A stretch of DNA of 64,000 bases from Microbaculum marinum (GTDB taxonomy: Bacteria > Pseudomonadota > Alphaproteobacteria > Rhizobiales > Tepidamorphaceae): NCBI RefSeq assembly GCF_042646165.1, contig NZ_JBHRTC010000007.1; one strand, written 5' to 3'. Below, in pieces: positions 16,561 through 24,711 of this stretch. Below the pieces are notes generated by a model, which searched no databases, was not told the DNA's origin, and was given only the letters and a program-made list of their open reading frames with translations. Position 1 is the first letter of the stretch; every line of letters begins with the position of its first letter. A program made the position numbers and the translations under genes.

Positions 16561-18381
16561 ATGGATAGAATTCTCCAGTATTTGTCCGGCCAGGCGAATT
16601 TCGCGACGCTGCACGTGATATCAGATGCAGGTATCGCAGCGGCGTACTTTGCCATTTCCATCGGAATTCTTGTTTTTGCCAGCAGACGCAGAGATCTGGT
16701 CGGTGAAGCGCGGCATCTTGCGATCCTCTTCTCCGCGTTCATCGCACTCTGCGGACTGACCCACCTCGCAGCCGTGATTGCTCCCTGGCATCCTTATGAA
16801 GGACTCGAGGTTCTGCTGAACGCCCTCGCCGCGATCGTGTCGGTCGTCACCGCCCTCTTCGCCTGGCGGCTGATGCCGCGACTCGTCGCCATGCCGTCGG
16901 CAGGGCATGTCGAGCAGATCAACCAGCGGCTGATCGAAGAAGCTGCGGCGCGGGAGCATGCCTATTCGGAACTGGACGAGGCACGGCGCAACCTCGAGCG
17001 CCAGGTTGCGGAGCGCACCAGGGAGCTGGCCGAAGTGCGGCAACTCTTCGAGGCTGCAACGCGAGGCGCACGGATAACCGTCTACTCCCAGGACCGGGAC
17101 CTGAGGTACACGTGGATCCACAACCCGTGGCTTGGATTGGCGGAAGAGGAAATCGTCGGCAGGTCGGACGACGAAATTATGCCTGAGCCGGCAAGGTCGT
17201 CCATCGCCGAGCACAAACGTCGCGTGATCGAGACGGGACAATCGGAGACGTTCGAAGTCGAAATACCGGATGGCGACGTTGCAGCCTGGTTCCGGGTTGA
17301 TGCGACGCCATTGATCGATGCCGATGGCCGTGTCGACGGTATCGCCTGCACCGCAATCGAGATTACGCGGTCGAAACGCCTGGAAGCGATGCGGACCGAC
17401 CTGAGCGGGCGGCTCTCGGAGTCGGTGCAGCGCTTCAATGTGGCGCTTCGGTCGAGCGACATCTTCGTGTTCGCGCAGGATACAGACCTCCGTTACACCT
17501 GGTCGAACACGAGCGAGACCCAGATGGGACCCGTGGTCGGCAAGACCGACGAGGAACTGCTGAGCGAGCCCGATCTGTCCCGGGTGGTGGAACTGAAGAA
17601 GGACGCGATGCTCGCCAAGGAGCCGCGCTCGGGAGAGATCCGTATAGACAGCGGTGACGAGGTCCGGTGGTACGATCTGTTCATCGAACCGAACATCTCC
17701 AGTGAGGGCGAAGTCACGGGCATAACGTGCGCGGCGGTCGACATTACCGAGTCAAAGCGCAACGAAGATCAGATGCGTCTCGTGATGAGGGAGCTGACCC
17801 ATCGCTCCAAGAATCTGCTCGCAGTGGTCCAGGCGATTGCCCGGCAGACGGCGCAGCAGGCCGACACCGTGCCGGAATTCGTGAACGGATTTGGCGAAAG
17901 ACTGCGCGCGCTCGCAGGAGCGCAGGATCTGCTGGTGGCCGAAAACTGGGTCGGCGCACGACTCGACCACCTGATCCGTGGTCAGATCGGCCACTACATG
18001 CCGAAGGACAAGTCGCGCGTCGTCGTCGAAGGACCAGAGATCACCCTTACTCCCGAAGCGACCCAGGTGCTTGCCCTCGCGCTCCACGAGCTTGCCACCA
18101 ACGCGGCGAAGTATGGAGCCTTGTCCAATGATTCCGGTGTGGTGACGGTCAAGTGGTCGGTGACCGGTGACAAGGACAGCCGCAATCTGCGCCTGACGTG
18201 GGAAGAGGAGGGCGGGCCAGCAGTCCAGCCGCCGACGCATCGCGGCTTCGGGCGTATCGTCGTCGAGCAGAACGTGGCGCGCTCCTTGGATGCCGACGTC
18301 GATCTGACGTTTCCTCCCGACGGGGTGAAGCTCCGGTTCGTCATCCCGCTGGAGCAGCTCAATCCGTCAGCTCGAGCCTGA
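16561..18381 (+). CDS. HWE-family sensor histidine kinase with ethylene-receptor-like membrane domain and two PAS domains
   Basis: A 606-residue sensor. Three hydrophobic segments (about residues 18-105) resemble the ethylene-binding domain of plant ETR1: Asp22, Tyr29, Ile32, Ile61, Cys64 and His68 sit where ETR1 has Asp25, Tyr32, Ile35, Ile62, Cys65 and His69. The Pro36 position is Ser here. Cys and His are the copper ligands in ETR1. A coiled coil (115-160) and two PAS domains (about 165-280 and 300-400) follow. The kinase core has phosphoacceptor His414 (RELTHRSKN), an N-box with HELATNAAKYG near 509, and the family WEEEGGP motif. Its 3' end overlaps the convergent DUF2254 gene by 15 bp. 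Confidence 0.88.
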   Translation: MDRILQYLSGQANFATLHVISDAGIAAAYFAISIGILVFASRRRDLVGEARHLAILFSAFIALCGLTHLAAVIAPWHPYEGLEVLLNALAAIVSVVTALFAWRLMPRLVAMPSAGHVEQINQRLIEEAAAREHAYSELDEARRNLERQVAERTRELAEVRQLFEAATRGARITVYSQDRDLRYTWIHNPWLGLAEEEIVGRSDDEIMPEPARSSIAEHKRRVIETGQSETFEVEIPDGDVAAWFRVDATPLIDADGRVDGIACTAIEITRSKRLEAMRTDLSGRLSESVQRFNVALRSSDIFVFAQDTDLRYTWSNTSETQMGPVVGKTDEELLSEPDLSRVVELKKDAMLAKEPRSGEIRIDSGDEVRWYDLFIEPNISSEGEVTGITCAAVDITESKRNEDQMRLVMRELTHRSKNLLAVVQAIARQTAQQADTVPEFVNGFGERLRALAGAQDLLVAENWVGARLDHLIRGQIGHYMPKDKSRVVVEGPEITLTPEATQVLALALHELATNAAKYGALSNDSGVVTVKWSVTGDKDSRNLRLTWEEEGGPAVQPPTHRGFGRIVVEQNVARSLDADVDLTFPPDGVKLRFVIPLEQLNPSARA

Positions 18382-19713
18382 CGCGTCCTGCCCGTCGGAA
18401 TCGGTGTCAGTATCGCCTTGCCGTTTCCTTGCAGCGATTGCCAGGGATTCGATCTCGTCGCGGTCGTCGTCATTGCTCACCTCGCGGCGGGCGTCTTCGA
18501 CAATGAGATCGAGGTGCTTCTCCAGGAGGGGGACGTGCGATGATTGTGCTATGGCGATAAGGCGTCCGATGGAACGGATCAGTCGCAGCGTCACCGTCAC
18601 GTTGCCGGCCGCGGCGCGGCGCAGGGGATGCAGTGCCGTACCGACGAGGGAATTCACGGAAACCCCGTCAAACCAGAGTCTGGCCTTGCCATCGCTGTCC
18701 TTTGACAGCGGCGGCGGGGCGAAGCCGCTCACCGGAAGCGCCAGCGCGGCGGACAATTGGTCAATGCAGGCGATCGCGGTGTAACTGTCGTTGACGCCGG
18801 GCGAAAGCGCCCGCATGGCGATCTCGACCAGAAGATGGACGGAGAACTCGGCATCGGAATCCGCGGTGCGATGTCGTTCCAGAAACACCGCCGTGCGGAT
18901 CGCTTCGGCAAGGCCGCCGATGTCCTCGGGTCCCGTAACGACTGCGATCTCCTGACCGGCGATGACGAAGTCGCCATGCCGCACGTTCATTTCGACGAAG
19001 GCGTCAACATCCTTCGCAGCGGCGCAAATCGACTGCGCATCGAGTGCGGTGACGTAGCCGTCCGATGCGCTTTTTACCGAAGTCTTCTCGCCCGACCCGC
19101 GCAGTTCCTCAATCGGCGTGTGTTCGGTCGCTTCGTGCGTGGCTATGCTTTCGAGCGCGGCGAGCAACTGCGACGACACGCGCCCGATCTCGTTGTCGAT
19201 GGAAACGCGCTCGGCCACGGAGCGGATGAAGATGATCAGGGAGGTCAGCGTGGCCCCGGTCAACAGCAGGGCGCCGAATGTCGCCACGCGGGGCACGTCG
19301 TCTACGTCGATGCGGCTGAGCACGATGACGGCGTAGACGAAGGTGCCCACCAACATGCCGGCGGTGATCTGCGTGGTCCGGTCGCTCGTGAAGCGTTCAA
19401 TCAGCCGGGGGCCGATATTGCCGGCAGCGAGGGTGAAGACGATCAGTGTAAGGGAGTAGACGAGGCTGAGCACCGTCATCATCGAGCCGGCGATGACGGA
19501 CAGGAGCGTTCGCGCGGTATCCGGATTGATCGGCGGCAATATGCTGCCATAGCGCTCCAGGACGCCGTACTGTCCGAAATCGATTCGCAACGCGACGATA
19601 CCCAGCACGAAGGCCAGGACCGCGAAGGCGGCGGGAACCGCGACGAAGCTTCTGACCAGCCGGGTCCAGGGACGCAGCAGGAACCCTGTCAGCGAGGTGC
19701 TGGAACTAGGCAT
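18367..19713 (-). CDS. DUF2254-family predicted membrane protein
   Basis: A 448-residue protein with four hydrophobic segments in the first 200 residues (such as FVAVPAAFAVLAFVLGIVAL, and VIAGSMMTVLSLVYSLTLIV followed by FTLA) and a soluble C-terminal region containing MRALSPGVNDSYTA, which is characteristic of DUF2254. No activity is known. The ATG at 19713 lies inside the last codons of the upstream response-regulator gene, a 25-bp overlap that implies translational coupling. A longer in-frame extension upstream would fully overlap the receiver gene and is rejected. It is the last gene of a kinase–receiver–DUF2254 operon. Confidence 0.8.
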   Translation of the reverse strand: MPSSSTSLTGFLLRPWTRLVRSFVAVPAAFAVLAFVLGIVALRIDFGQYGVLERYGSILPPINPDTARTLLSVIAGSMMTVLSLVYSLTLIVFTLAAGNIGPRLIERFTSDRTTQITAGMLVGTFVYAVIVLSRIDVDDVPRVATFGALLLTGATLTSLIIFIRSVAERVSIDNEIGRVSSQLLAALESIATHEATEHTPIEELRGSGEKTSVKSASDGYVTALDAQSICAAAKDVDAFVEMNVRHGDFVIAGQEIAVVTGPEDIGGLAEAIRTAVFLERHRTADSDAEFSVHLLVEIAMRALSPGVNDSYTAIACIDQLSAALALPVSGFAPPPLSKDSDGKARLWFDGVSVNSLVGTALHPLRRAAAGNVTVTLRLIRSIGRLIAIAQSSHVPLLEKHLDLIVEDARREVSNDDDRDEIESLAIAARKRQGDTDTDSDGQDASGSS

Positions 19714-20057
19714 CGCAGGACGTCGATCAGCTTCGCCGCATCGACGGGCTTCTGCAGTATGGGCACGCCATCGCCGTAGCGCTGCACCAGTTCCGATGTC
19801 TGGTATCCGGTGCAAAGTATGAACGGGACGGCGAGTCTGTGCAGTTTCTCGGCGATCGGGGCGCTCGTCTCGCCGCGTCCGAGGTTGACGTCGAGAACGC
19901 CCGCGTCGGGTTTGTCGGATTCCAGCAGGGCCAGCGCTGCCTCGACATCGGCTGCCGGCCCGACCACGCGATAGCCCGCGTCGAGCAACACGGTCTCGAA
20001 CTCCATGGCGATCATGAATTCATCCTCGAGAATGAGAACGCTCATCGGTTCGCTCAT
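19689..20057 (-). CDS. Single-domain response regulator
   Basis: A 122-residue receiver without an output domain. The acidic pair E11/D12 (LILEDEFMIAME), phosphoacceptor D56 (GVLDVNLG) and the conserved Lys in ILQKPVD are all present, so it should be phosphorylated, unlike the pseudo-receiver at 16035. Its ATG overlaps the stop of the upstream HWE kinase (ATGA), making that kinase the likely partner. Such single-domain regulators often relay phosphate among HWE kinases and PhyR in the general stress response; that role is inferred from context. Confidence 0.88.
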   Translation of the reverse strand: MSEPMSVLILEDEFMIAMEFETVLLDAGYRVVGPAADVEAALALLESDKPDAGVLDVNLGRGETSAPIAEKLHRLAVPFILCTGYQTSELVQRYGDGVPILQKPVDAAKLIDVLRCLVPAPR

Positions 20058-22048
20058 GCCGAGACCCCTTCCGCAAGACGCTCCCGGAAATGAATGCTGG
20101 CGGTCATCGGCCTTACCCTCTCCCACGGGATCTCAATTCTGCAGCTCACGCCGTCGGGCGCGAAGTCCAGATGCGTCCTTCCGTCCAGGTCATAGGTGAT
20201 GCTGCGTTCAAGGAGCAGGGAACCGAAGCCGCGATGATCCGGTATGGAGACCTTCGGTCCTTCGCTCTCCCACCAATTGAACACCAGCATGCGGTCCCTG
20301 TCGTCTCCTTCGAGCGACCACTCGATATCCAGCCGCCCTTCGGGCACGGACAACGCCCCGTACTTGATCGCGTTGGTGCCGAGTTCGTGGATGGCCAGGG
20401 CAAGCGCGAGAGCTCCTTTCGGATTTACCCTGATGGGCGGGCCGCTCACCGTAACCGACCGGCCCTCCTCGAAGGGCTGTATCTCCTGCAGGATGACCGT
20501 GCGAAGATCCGCGCCGAGCCAGCGCTCGCGTGCCAGCAGGTCGTGTGCGCGTGCCATGGTGGTGATACGGCCGAGCAGCGCACTCTCGAACGAGCCGACC
20601 GAATTATGGCTGCGCGCGGTGCGGCGCACGACGCCTTGAACCACCTGCAGGGTGTTCTTCATGCGGTGGTCGAGTTCCCGCATGAGCAGGCGTTCCGTCT
20701 CCGCTGCCTCGACCCGCTCGGACACGTCGAGGGCGGACACAACGAGGTGGGTGATGTCGCCTCGCTCACCGGCAATGGGCCTGACCGCCACGTCGTACAC
20801 CGTCTGACCGAGCTCCGTTTCGGTGGATAGAACGTCGAGCCTGCGTTCCTCGCCCGCAGAGGCTCGCAGGATGGCCAGATGCAAAGCATCCTTGTTACCG
20901 GGGTCGTCGTCCCAAAGCGGCAAGTCCTCCAGCGGTTTGCCGACGAGATCCTCGACGCTGTTGCTGGAGGCGTCCAACGCCGCGCGATTGGCGGTGATCA
21001 GCAGGCCGTTCGGATCGGTCATGAACACGAGCGGCACCAGCCCGTCCAGCGTCCGGCGAAGCCGCGTCTCCGCCGATTTGAGGTCGCGACCGCGCCGCGC
21101 CGCTGTCGAGTAGCCCACGACGGCGGCAGCGGCGCCGAGACCCGCGAGCAAGACAAGTGTCATCAGGCCGTATCCGCGGGCATAGTCGGAGACGTCCGGC
21201 TTCCCGCTCATGCGAAAGCGCCACAGCCGGCCGGAGTGATTTTGCTCGCTGACGACCAGAAACGGCTGGGAATCGTCGTTCACGTTGGGAAAGTCGACAG
21301 GGGCGCCTCCGGCAATATCAAGCGGGCCGATATCGATGCTCAGGTCCTGTATCTCAGGCGCGGCAGCCCTCGCCAGCGAGATCAGGAGCTTCAGCTCCAC
21401 GCTTCCGCTGACGATGCCTACGACCTCGCCGTCGACGACGACCGGCTTGTAGAAGATCACCCCACGCACCGGGTCCTCGCCGCTCGAAACGAATGTCACG
21501 ACGTCGGTGGACGTCCCGAGGCGGGTCTCGATCGCCATGTCCAGGGGAAACCTGCGAGTGGGATTGGAGCGGATGTCGAAGCCGTAGGTCGAACCGGCTT
21601 CGGCAAAGAAATATGTTGCAGCAACCGGAAAGTACGCGTCGGCCTCGGCGGCCCGCACCGGCTTGCCGTCCTGAATGGTCCAGATGCCGTTCGGGCTCTT
21701 GCCGCTGCGGATGAGTTCCCGTTCGAACTCCGCGCGTTCGGAACTGAGGACCCGCGGCTGGTAGACGATCGCGCGAAGCCCCGCAACGGGTCCGATCCCC
21801 TCGACGAACCGCGCCAGTTCCTCTTCGGTCAGCGCCGGGTTATCGGCATACAGGCCCTGTACTGCGCGCACCGTCAGGAGCGCACGATCGAGAACGAGAT
21901 CGACATTGGCGAGCGCCGCCTTCGCAGATGCCGAGAAGGCATCCACCTGGCTTTGCCGCCACGTCATGAAGGCAAAAGCCGACGCGGCGACCGCAACAAT
22001 CACGATCACCAATGCCGCGATCCGGCTTTGCGCAGCAGTCATACTCAA
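20054..22048 (-). CDS. CHASE-domain HWE-family sensor histidine kinase
   Basis: A 664-residue membrane kinase. An N-terminal transmembrane helix (about residues 10-30), a periplasmic CHASE-type sensing domain (about 75-280, including PVAGLRAIVYQPRV and FYKPVV) and a second membrane helix (about 295-315) precede a PAS domain (330-450). The kinase core has RELDHRMKNTLQVVQG with the phosphoacceptor His, AIHELGTNAIKYGALS as N-box and NWWESEGP as the WxE motif of HWE kinases. It heads an operon with a receiver and DUF2254. A GGAAC-N17-CGTT promoter lies 24 bp upstream, so it appears to be controlled by the stress sigma factor it may help activate. Confidence 0.88.
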   Translation of the reverse strand: MSMTAAQSRIAALVIVIVAVAASAFAFMTWRQSQVDAFSASAKAALANVDLVLDRALLTVRAVQGLYADNPALTEEELARFVEGIGPVAGLRAIVYQPRVLSSERAEFERELIRSGKSPNGIWTIQDGKPVRAAEADAYFPVAATYFFAEAGSTYGFDIRSNPTRRFPLDMAIETRLGTSTDVVTFVSSGEDPVRGVIFYKPVVVDGEVVGIVSGSVELKLLISLARAAAPEIQDLSIDIGPLDIAGGAPVDFPNVNDDSQPFLVVSEQNHSGRLWRFRMSGKPDVSDYARGYGLMTLVLLAGLGAAAAVVGYSTAARRGRDLKSAETRLRRTLDGLVPLVFMTDPNGLLITANRAALDASSNSVEDLVGKPLEDLPLWDDDPGNKDALHLAILRASAGEERRLDVLSTETELGQTVYDVAVRPIAGERGDITHLVVSALDVSERVEAAETERLLMRELDHRMKNTLQVVQGVVRRTARSHNSVGSFESALLGRITTMARAHDLLARERWLGADLRTVILQEIQPFEEGRSVTVSGPPIRVNPKGALALALAIHELGTNAIKYGALSVPEGRLDIEWSLEGDDRDRMLVFNWWESEGPKVSIPDHRGFGSLLLERSITYDLDGRTHLDFAPDGVSCRIEIPWERVRPMTASIHFRERLAEGVSA

Positions 22049-22071
22049 ATACCCGTACCCTTGGCATTTGA

Positions 22072-22097
22072 AACGCCGGACTGGAGTGTGGCGTTCC
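22072..22097 (-). promoter_or_regulatory. Predicted sigma-EcfG promoter for the CHASE-kinase operon
   Basis: On the minus strand GGAAC (22093-22097), a 17-bp spacer and CGTT (22072-22075) match the general-stress promoter. The start point would be near 22065, just before the kinase ATG at 22048. Confidence 0.72.
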
Positions 22098-22387
22098 AGG
22101 ACAGATCAAATTCCATGAACAACGATGCTCGTTATATGGCCTTCCCGATAGCCTTCGTTCGCTGAAGCGGCGTTCCCTTTGCGCGGGCACAACTCGTGTG
22201 TGCGTAAGTGGTCACGACAACCGGCCGAGGACCGGACTTTCTCGTCCGGCCGAGGTGCAGTCGCGATGCGCGATGCGGTGAGCGCGCCAGCGCGGCGCCA
22301 CTGCATCTCGATGTAGAATTCATTTTCCTGGAAGCAGCTGACAGAACCGGACCGGTGGCCACACGGATTATCCTCGAGCAGTGGCGA
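22098..22387. other. Intergenic region between ecfG and the CHASE kinase
   Basis: No convincing gene is seen. A short hairpin (CCGGAC 22232-22237 / GTCCGG 22244-22249) is flanked by two direct copies of CCGGCCGAGG (22221-22230 and 22246-22255). It could end the ecfG message, but it has no T-run. Confidence 0.4.
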
Positions 22388-22939
22388 TCAGGCGACCGAC
22401 CGTGTCGTAGTGGGGGAGCTCACTATCGGTTGGGACGTGCCGTCGGGGCCAAACTCGGCGACCGATTCCAGCGCCAGGATTTCCGCCAGCCGCTGCCGCG
22501 CACGGTTTACGCGGCTTTTCACGGTGCCTACCGCGCAATCGCAGATCTCCGCAGCCTCGTCATACGACATGCCCGATGCCCCGATCAGAACGAGGGCTTC
22601 GCGCTGGTCCGGGGGCAGCTTGTCGAGGGCAACCCGAAAATCCTTGAAATCCATGTGGCCGGACTGGGCGGGATGGGTGGCGAGCTTTGCTGCCATTGCC
22701 CCGTCGGCATCCTCCACCTCGCGGCGACGCTTGCGCAGTTCCGAATAGAAGGCATTGCGCAGGATGGTGAACAGCCACGCCCTCATGTTGGTGCCGACCT
22801 CGAAACTGTCGAGATTGCTCCAGGCCTTTACCAGAGCCTCCTGGACGAGGTCGTCGGCCCGATCGGCGCTTCCGCAAAGGGACATGGCAAATGCCCGAAG
22901 ATTGGGTATGTGCTCAAGGAGTTCCTTGCGGGGGTTCAT
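22388..22939 (-). CDS. ecfG: General stress sigma factor EcfG (sigma-70 ECF15)
   Basis: A 183-residue ECF sigma factor. Region 2 runs over about residues 10-75 (CGSADRADDLVQEALVKAW and RAWLFTILRNAFYSELRKRR) and region 4 over about 105-160 (FRVALDKLPPDQREALVLIG, then YDEAAEICDCAVGTVKSRVNRAR). These sequences and the nepR/phyR neighbourhood identify it as the alphaproteobacterial general stress sigma. It directs RNA polymerase to GGAAC-N16/17-CGTT promoters, several of which occur in this window. Its ATG overlaps the nepR stop codon (ATGA), so sigma and anti-sigma are coupled. Confidence 0.95.
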   Translation of the reverse strand: MNPRKELLEHIPNLRAFAMSLCGSADRADDLVQEALVKAWSNLDSFEVGTNMRAWLFTILRNAFYSELRKRRREVEDADGAMAAKLATHPAQSGHMDFKDFRVALDKLPPDQREALVLIGASGMSYDEAAEICDCAVGTVKSRVNRARQRLAEILALESVAEFGPDGTSQPIVSSPTTTRSVA

Positions 22940-23160
22940 TCCTTGGACTCCCCTCGCGCGGCCTTCTTCTCGGAGACACGGTCCAGTTCCTGGAGCAGTT
23001 CGACGAGGCGATCCGGGATGGGCTCGGTCAGAAAGGAGTCGTACATCGACTTCAGCTGGGTGCCGATGTGAGCCTGCAGACGCTCGTCCAGGGCAGCGCT
23101 GCCGGGTGGATTAGGGTTCTGTTGGTTCACGTTGCGCTCGCTTTTCTGATTGCTGGACAT
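22936..23160 (-). CDS. nepR: Anti-sigma factor NepR
   Basis: A 74-residue protein with the NepR core of two helices: LDERLQAHIGTQLKSMYDSF and IPDRLVELLQELDRV (about residues 24-65). In unstressed cells NepR binds EcfG. Phosphorylated PhyR mimics the sigma factor and draws NepR away. The ATG at 23160 with GGGAG upstream is chosen over a longer open frame, which would run into the promoter region. It is cotranscribed with ecfG from the promoter at 23214-23238. Confidence 0.93.
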   Translation of the reverse strand: MSSNQKSERNVNQQNPNPPGSAALDERLQAHIGTQLKSMYDSFLTEPIPDRLVELLQELDRVSEKKAARGESKE

Positions 23161-23213
23161 GAATGCTCCCAAGCCTGTCGGTCCCCGTCCGGCGGCCAAC
23201 ACCTCCGCAATCA

Positions 23214-23238
23214 AACGTGAGCGGGCGCGGTTGGTTCC
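23214..23238 (-). promoter_or_regulatory. Predicted sigma-EcfG promoter for nepR-ecfG
   Basis: On the minus strand GGAAC (23234-23238), 16 bp and CGTT (23214-23217) precede nepR, with the start point expected about 47 bases before the nepR ATG. This implies positive autoregulation of the sigma factor. Confidence 0.8.
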
Positions 23239-23267
23239 CTGTCGTCGAAAAAAATTTCCTTTGGCAG

Positions 23268-23292
23268 GGAACCCGATATGTTTTCGGGCGTT
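23268..23292 (+). promoter_or_regulatory. Predicted sigma-EcfG promoter for phyR
   Basis: GGAAC (23268-23272), 16 bp and CGTT (23289-23292) lie about 30 bases upstream of the expected phyR leader end. The promoter is divergent from the nepR-ecfG copy, with 29 bp between the two -35 elements. Confidence 0.8.
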
Positions 23293-23329
23293 AAAGAACG
23301 GATAAACACGGCCTTGCAAGGGAGTAAGT

Positions 23330-24124
23330 ATGTCGTTTGCTATGACGATTGCGCCGCATCTTCCGTATTTGCGGCGCTTCGCCCGCGCACTCACGGGCAC
23401 GCAAGCCGGCGGTGATGCCTATGTCGCGGCCTGTCTGGAAGCGATCATTGCCGATCAGACCATTTTCGACGAGTCCTTGGAACCGCGTGTCGCGCTCTAC
23501 CGGGTCCTGATCGGAATATGGGACACCATCGATATCAATCATCGCGATGGCGGTCCGGCGACCCCCTTCGAACGCAATCTCGATGCGATCATGCCGCGGG
23601 CCCGGCAAGCGTTCCTGCTGACGACCGTCGAAGAGTTTTCGATCTCCCAGGCCGCGGAGATCCTGAACACCGACGAGGATGAGGTCCGCTCCCTGATCGA
23701 CGAGGCCGGTCGCGAGATCGCCACGCAGGTCTCGACCAACGTCCTCATCATCGAGGACGAGGCGATGATCGCGATGGATCTGGAAGCTCTGGTAACCGGG
23801 CTCGGCCACGAGGTTTCCGGCCTCGCCCGCACCCATCGCGAGGCAATCGCCGCTGCACGGAAGCGGCGGCCCGGCCTGGTGCTGGCCGACATCCAGCTCG
23901 CGGACGGAAGTTCGGGGCTCGAAGCGGTCAACGAAATGCTCGACGAGATCGACGTGCCGGTGATCTTCATCACCGCGTATCCCGAGCGCCTTCTGACCGG
24001 CGAGCGTCCGGAGCCGGCCTTCCTCATCACCAAGCCTTTCCAGACGGACACCGTCAAGGCCATCATCAGCCAGGCTCTCTTCTTCGATACCCGGGCAGGC
24101 ACCCAGCAGAAAGCTGCGGTGTGA
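23330..24124 (+). CDS. phyR: Anti-anti-sigma response regulator PhyR
   Basis: A 264-residue two-domain protein. Residues 1-130 form a sigma-factor-like domain (IAPHLPYLRRFARALTGTQ; EEFSISQAAEILNTDEDEV) that binds NepR when exposed. Residues 138-255 form a receiver with acidic residues E142/D143, phosphoacceptor D187 (LVLADIQLADG) and the Lys-Pro-Phe of LITKPF. Phosphorylation by HWE kinases frees the sigma-like domain to capture NepR, releasing EcfG. GGGAG precedes the ATG; a second in-frame ATG lies at codon 5. A terminator follows at 24158-24186. Confidence 0.96.
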   Translation: MSFAMTIAPHLPYLRRFARALTGTQAGGDAYVAACLEAIIADQTIFDESLEPRVALYRVLIGIWDTIDINHRDGGPATPFERNLDAIMPRARQAFLLTTVEEFSISQAAEILNTDEDEVRSLIDEAGREIATQVSTNVLIIEDEAMIAMDLEALVTGLGHEVSGLARTHREAIAAARKRRPGLVLADIQLADGSSGLEAVNEMLDEIDVPVIFITAYPERLLTGERPEPAFLITKPFQTDTVKAIISQALFFDTRAGTQQKAAV

Positions 24125-24157
24125 CTTGTTTCCGACCGGTCCAGACGGACGGGCTAC

Positions 24158-24186
24158 ACGGGCGCTGCGGCGCCCGTTTCTTTTTG
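24158..24186 (+). terminator. Rho-independent terminator of phyR
   Basis: ACGGGCGC (24158-24165) and GCGCCCGT (24170-24177) form an 8-bp stem with a 4-base loop, followed by TTTCTTTTT. Confidence 0.9.
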
Positions 24187-24201
24187 TGGGACGGAAACAA
24201 A

Positions 24202-24227
24202 GGAAACGATTCTCGTCGTGCGACGTT
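24202..24227 (+). promoter_or_regulatory. Near-match sigma-EcfG promoter for the DUF1328 gene
   Basis: GGAAA (24202-24206), a 17-bp spacer and CGTT (24224-24227) differ from the consensus only at the last -35 base. The expected start point is about 33 bases before the ATG at 24267. Confidence 0.5.
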
Positions 24228-24266
24228 CACGAGTAAGCACGGCACAATAAATGAAAGGAGAGCAGG

Positions 24267-24431
24267 ATGCTGTACTGGGCCCTTGTGTTTCTCGTAGTGG
24301 CCATCATCGCCGGTGCATTTGGCTTTGGCGGTGTTGCGGGTGCGTCAGCTGGAATCGCGCAGATTCTGTTTTTCATCTTTTTGATCGCACTTGTGGTCTC
24401 CGTGGTGATGCATCTCGTGCGCAGAGCCTAA
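24267..24431 (+). CDS. DUF1328 / UPF0391-family small membrane protein
   Basis: A 54-residue protein made of two hydrophobic helices around a glycine/alanine-rich turn (FGFGGVAGASAGIAQILFFI). It opens MLYWALVFLVVAIIAGAFGF, which is the DUF1328 signature (YtjA-like), and ends in a basic tail (HLVRRA). Function is unknown; family members are often stress-induced. AAAGGAG lies 7 bases before the ATG. The gene is monocistronic between the phyR terminator and a terminator at 24450-24484. Confidence 0.88.
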   Translation: MLYWALVFLVVAIIAGAFGFGGVAGASAGIAQILFFIFLIALVVSVVMHLVRRA

Positions 24432-24449
24432 CGTAGCGCCCTTGCCAAG

Positions 24450-24484
24450 ACGGCCGGTTGCCCAAATGCGCGACCGGCCGTTTT
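24450..24484 (+). terminator. Rho-independent terminator after the DUF1328 gene
   Basis: ACGGCCGGT (24450-24458) pairs with ACCGGCCGT (24473-24481) around a 14-base loop and is followed by TTT. Confidence 0.85.
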
Positions 24485-24525
24485 CCGGGCAACGGCATTT
24501 CATTGAACCTACAGGAACAGGACTG

Positions 24526-24696
24526 ATGGCACAGAAGCCCACTGAACGACCCAACCCGGCGAAGAATGTGAACGACGCCGCAGTCGGAGACGAAGAGGCC
24601 GCCAAACAGGCGGCGCGACTGCGTGCGCGCATCGACCAGTTGGCTATTGGCGATCGCGCGGTCTACGATGAAGATTCACAACCCGACAACAAGTAA
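24526..24696 (+). CDS. Small hypothetical protein
   Basis: A 56-residue hydrophilic, charged protein (MAQKPTERPNPAKNVNDAAV at the start, a helical AAKQAARLRARIDQLA centre, an acidic tail). I do not recognise a family. The ATG at 24526 with AGGA upstream is preferred over an extension that would run through the terminator. It is followed after 15 bp by a small membrane protein and then another small soluble protein, all on the same strand, which suggests a three-gene stress operon. Confidence 0.6.
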   Translation: MAQKPTERPNPAKNVNDAAVGDEEAAKQAARLRARIDQLAIGDRAVYDEDSQPDNK

Positions 24697-24711
24697 GGGG
24701 AGGGGCATCCG

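Noticed and set aside
22106..22362. Short minus-strand frames between ecfG and the CHASE kinase
   Set aside because: They have no ribosome sites or domain features, and they overlap each other.
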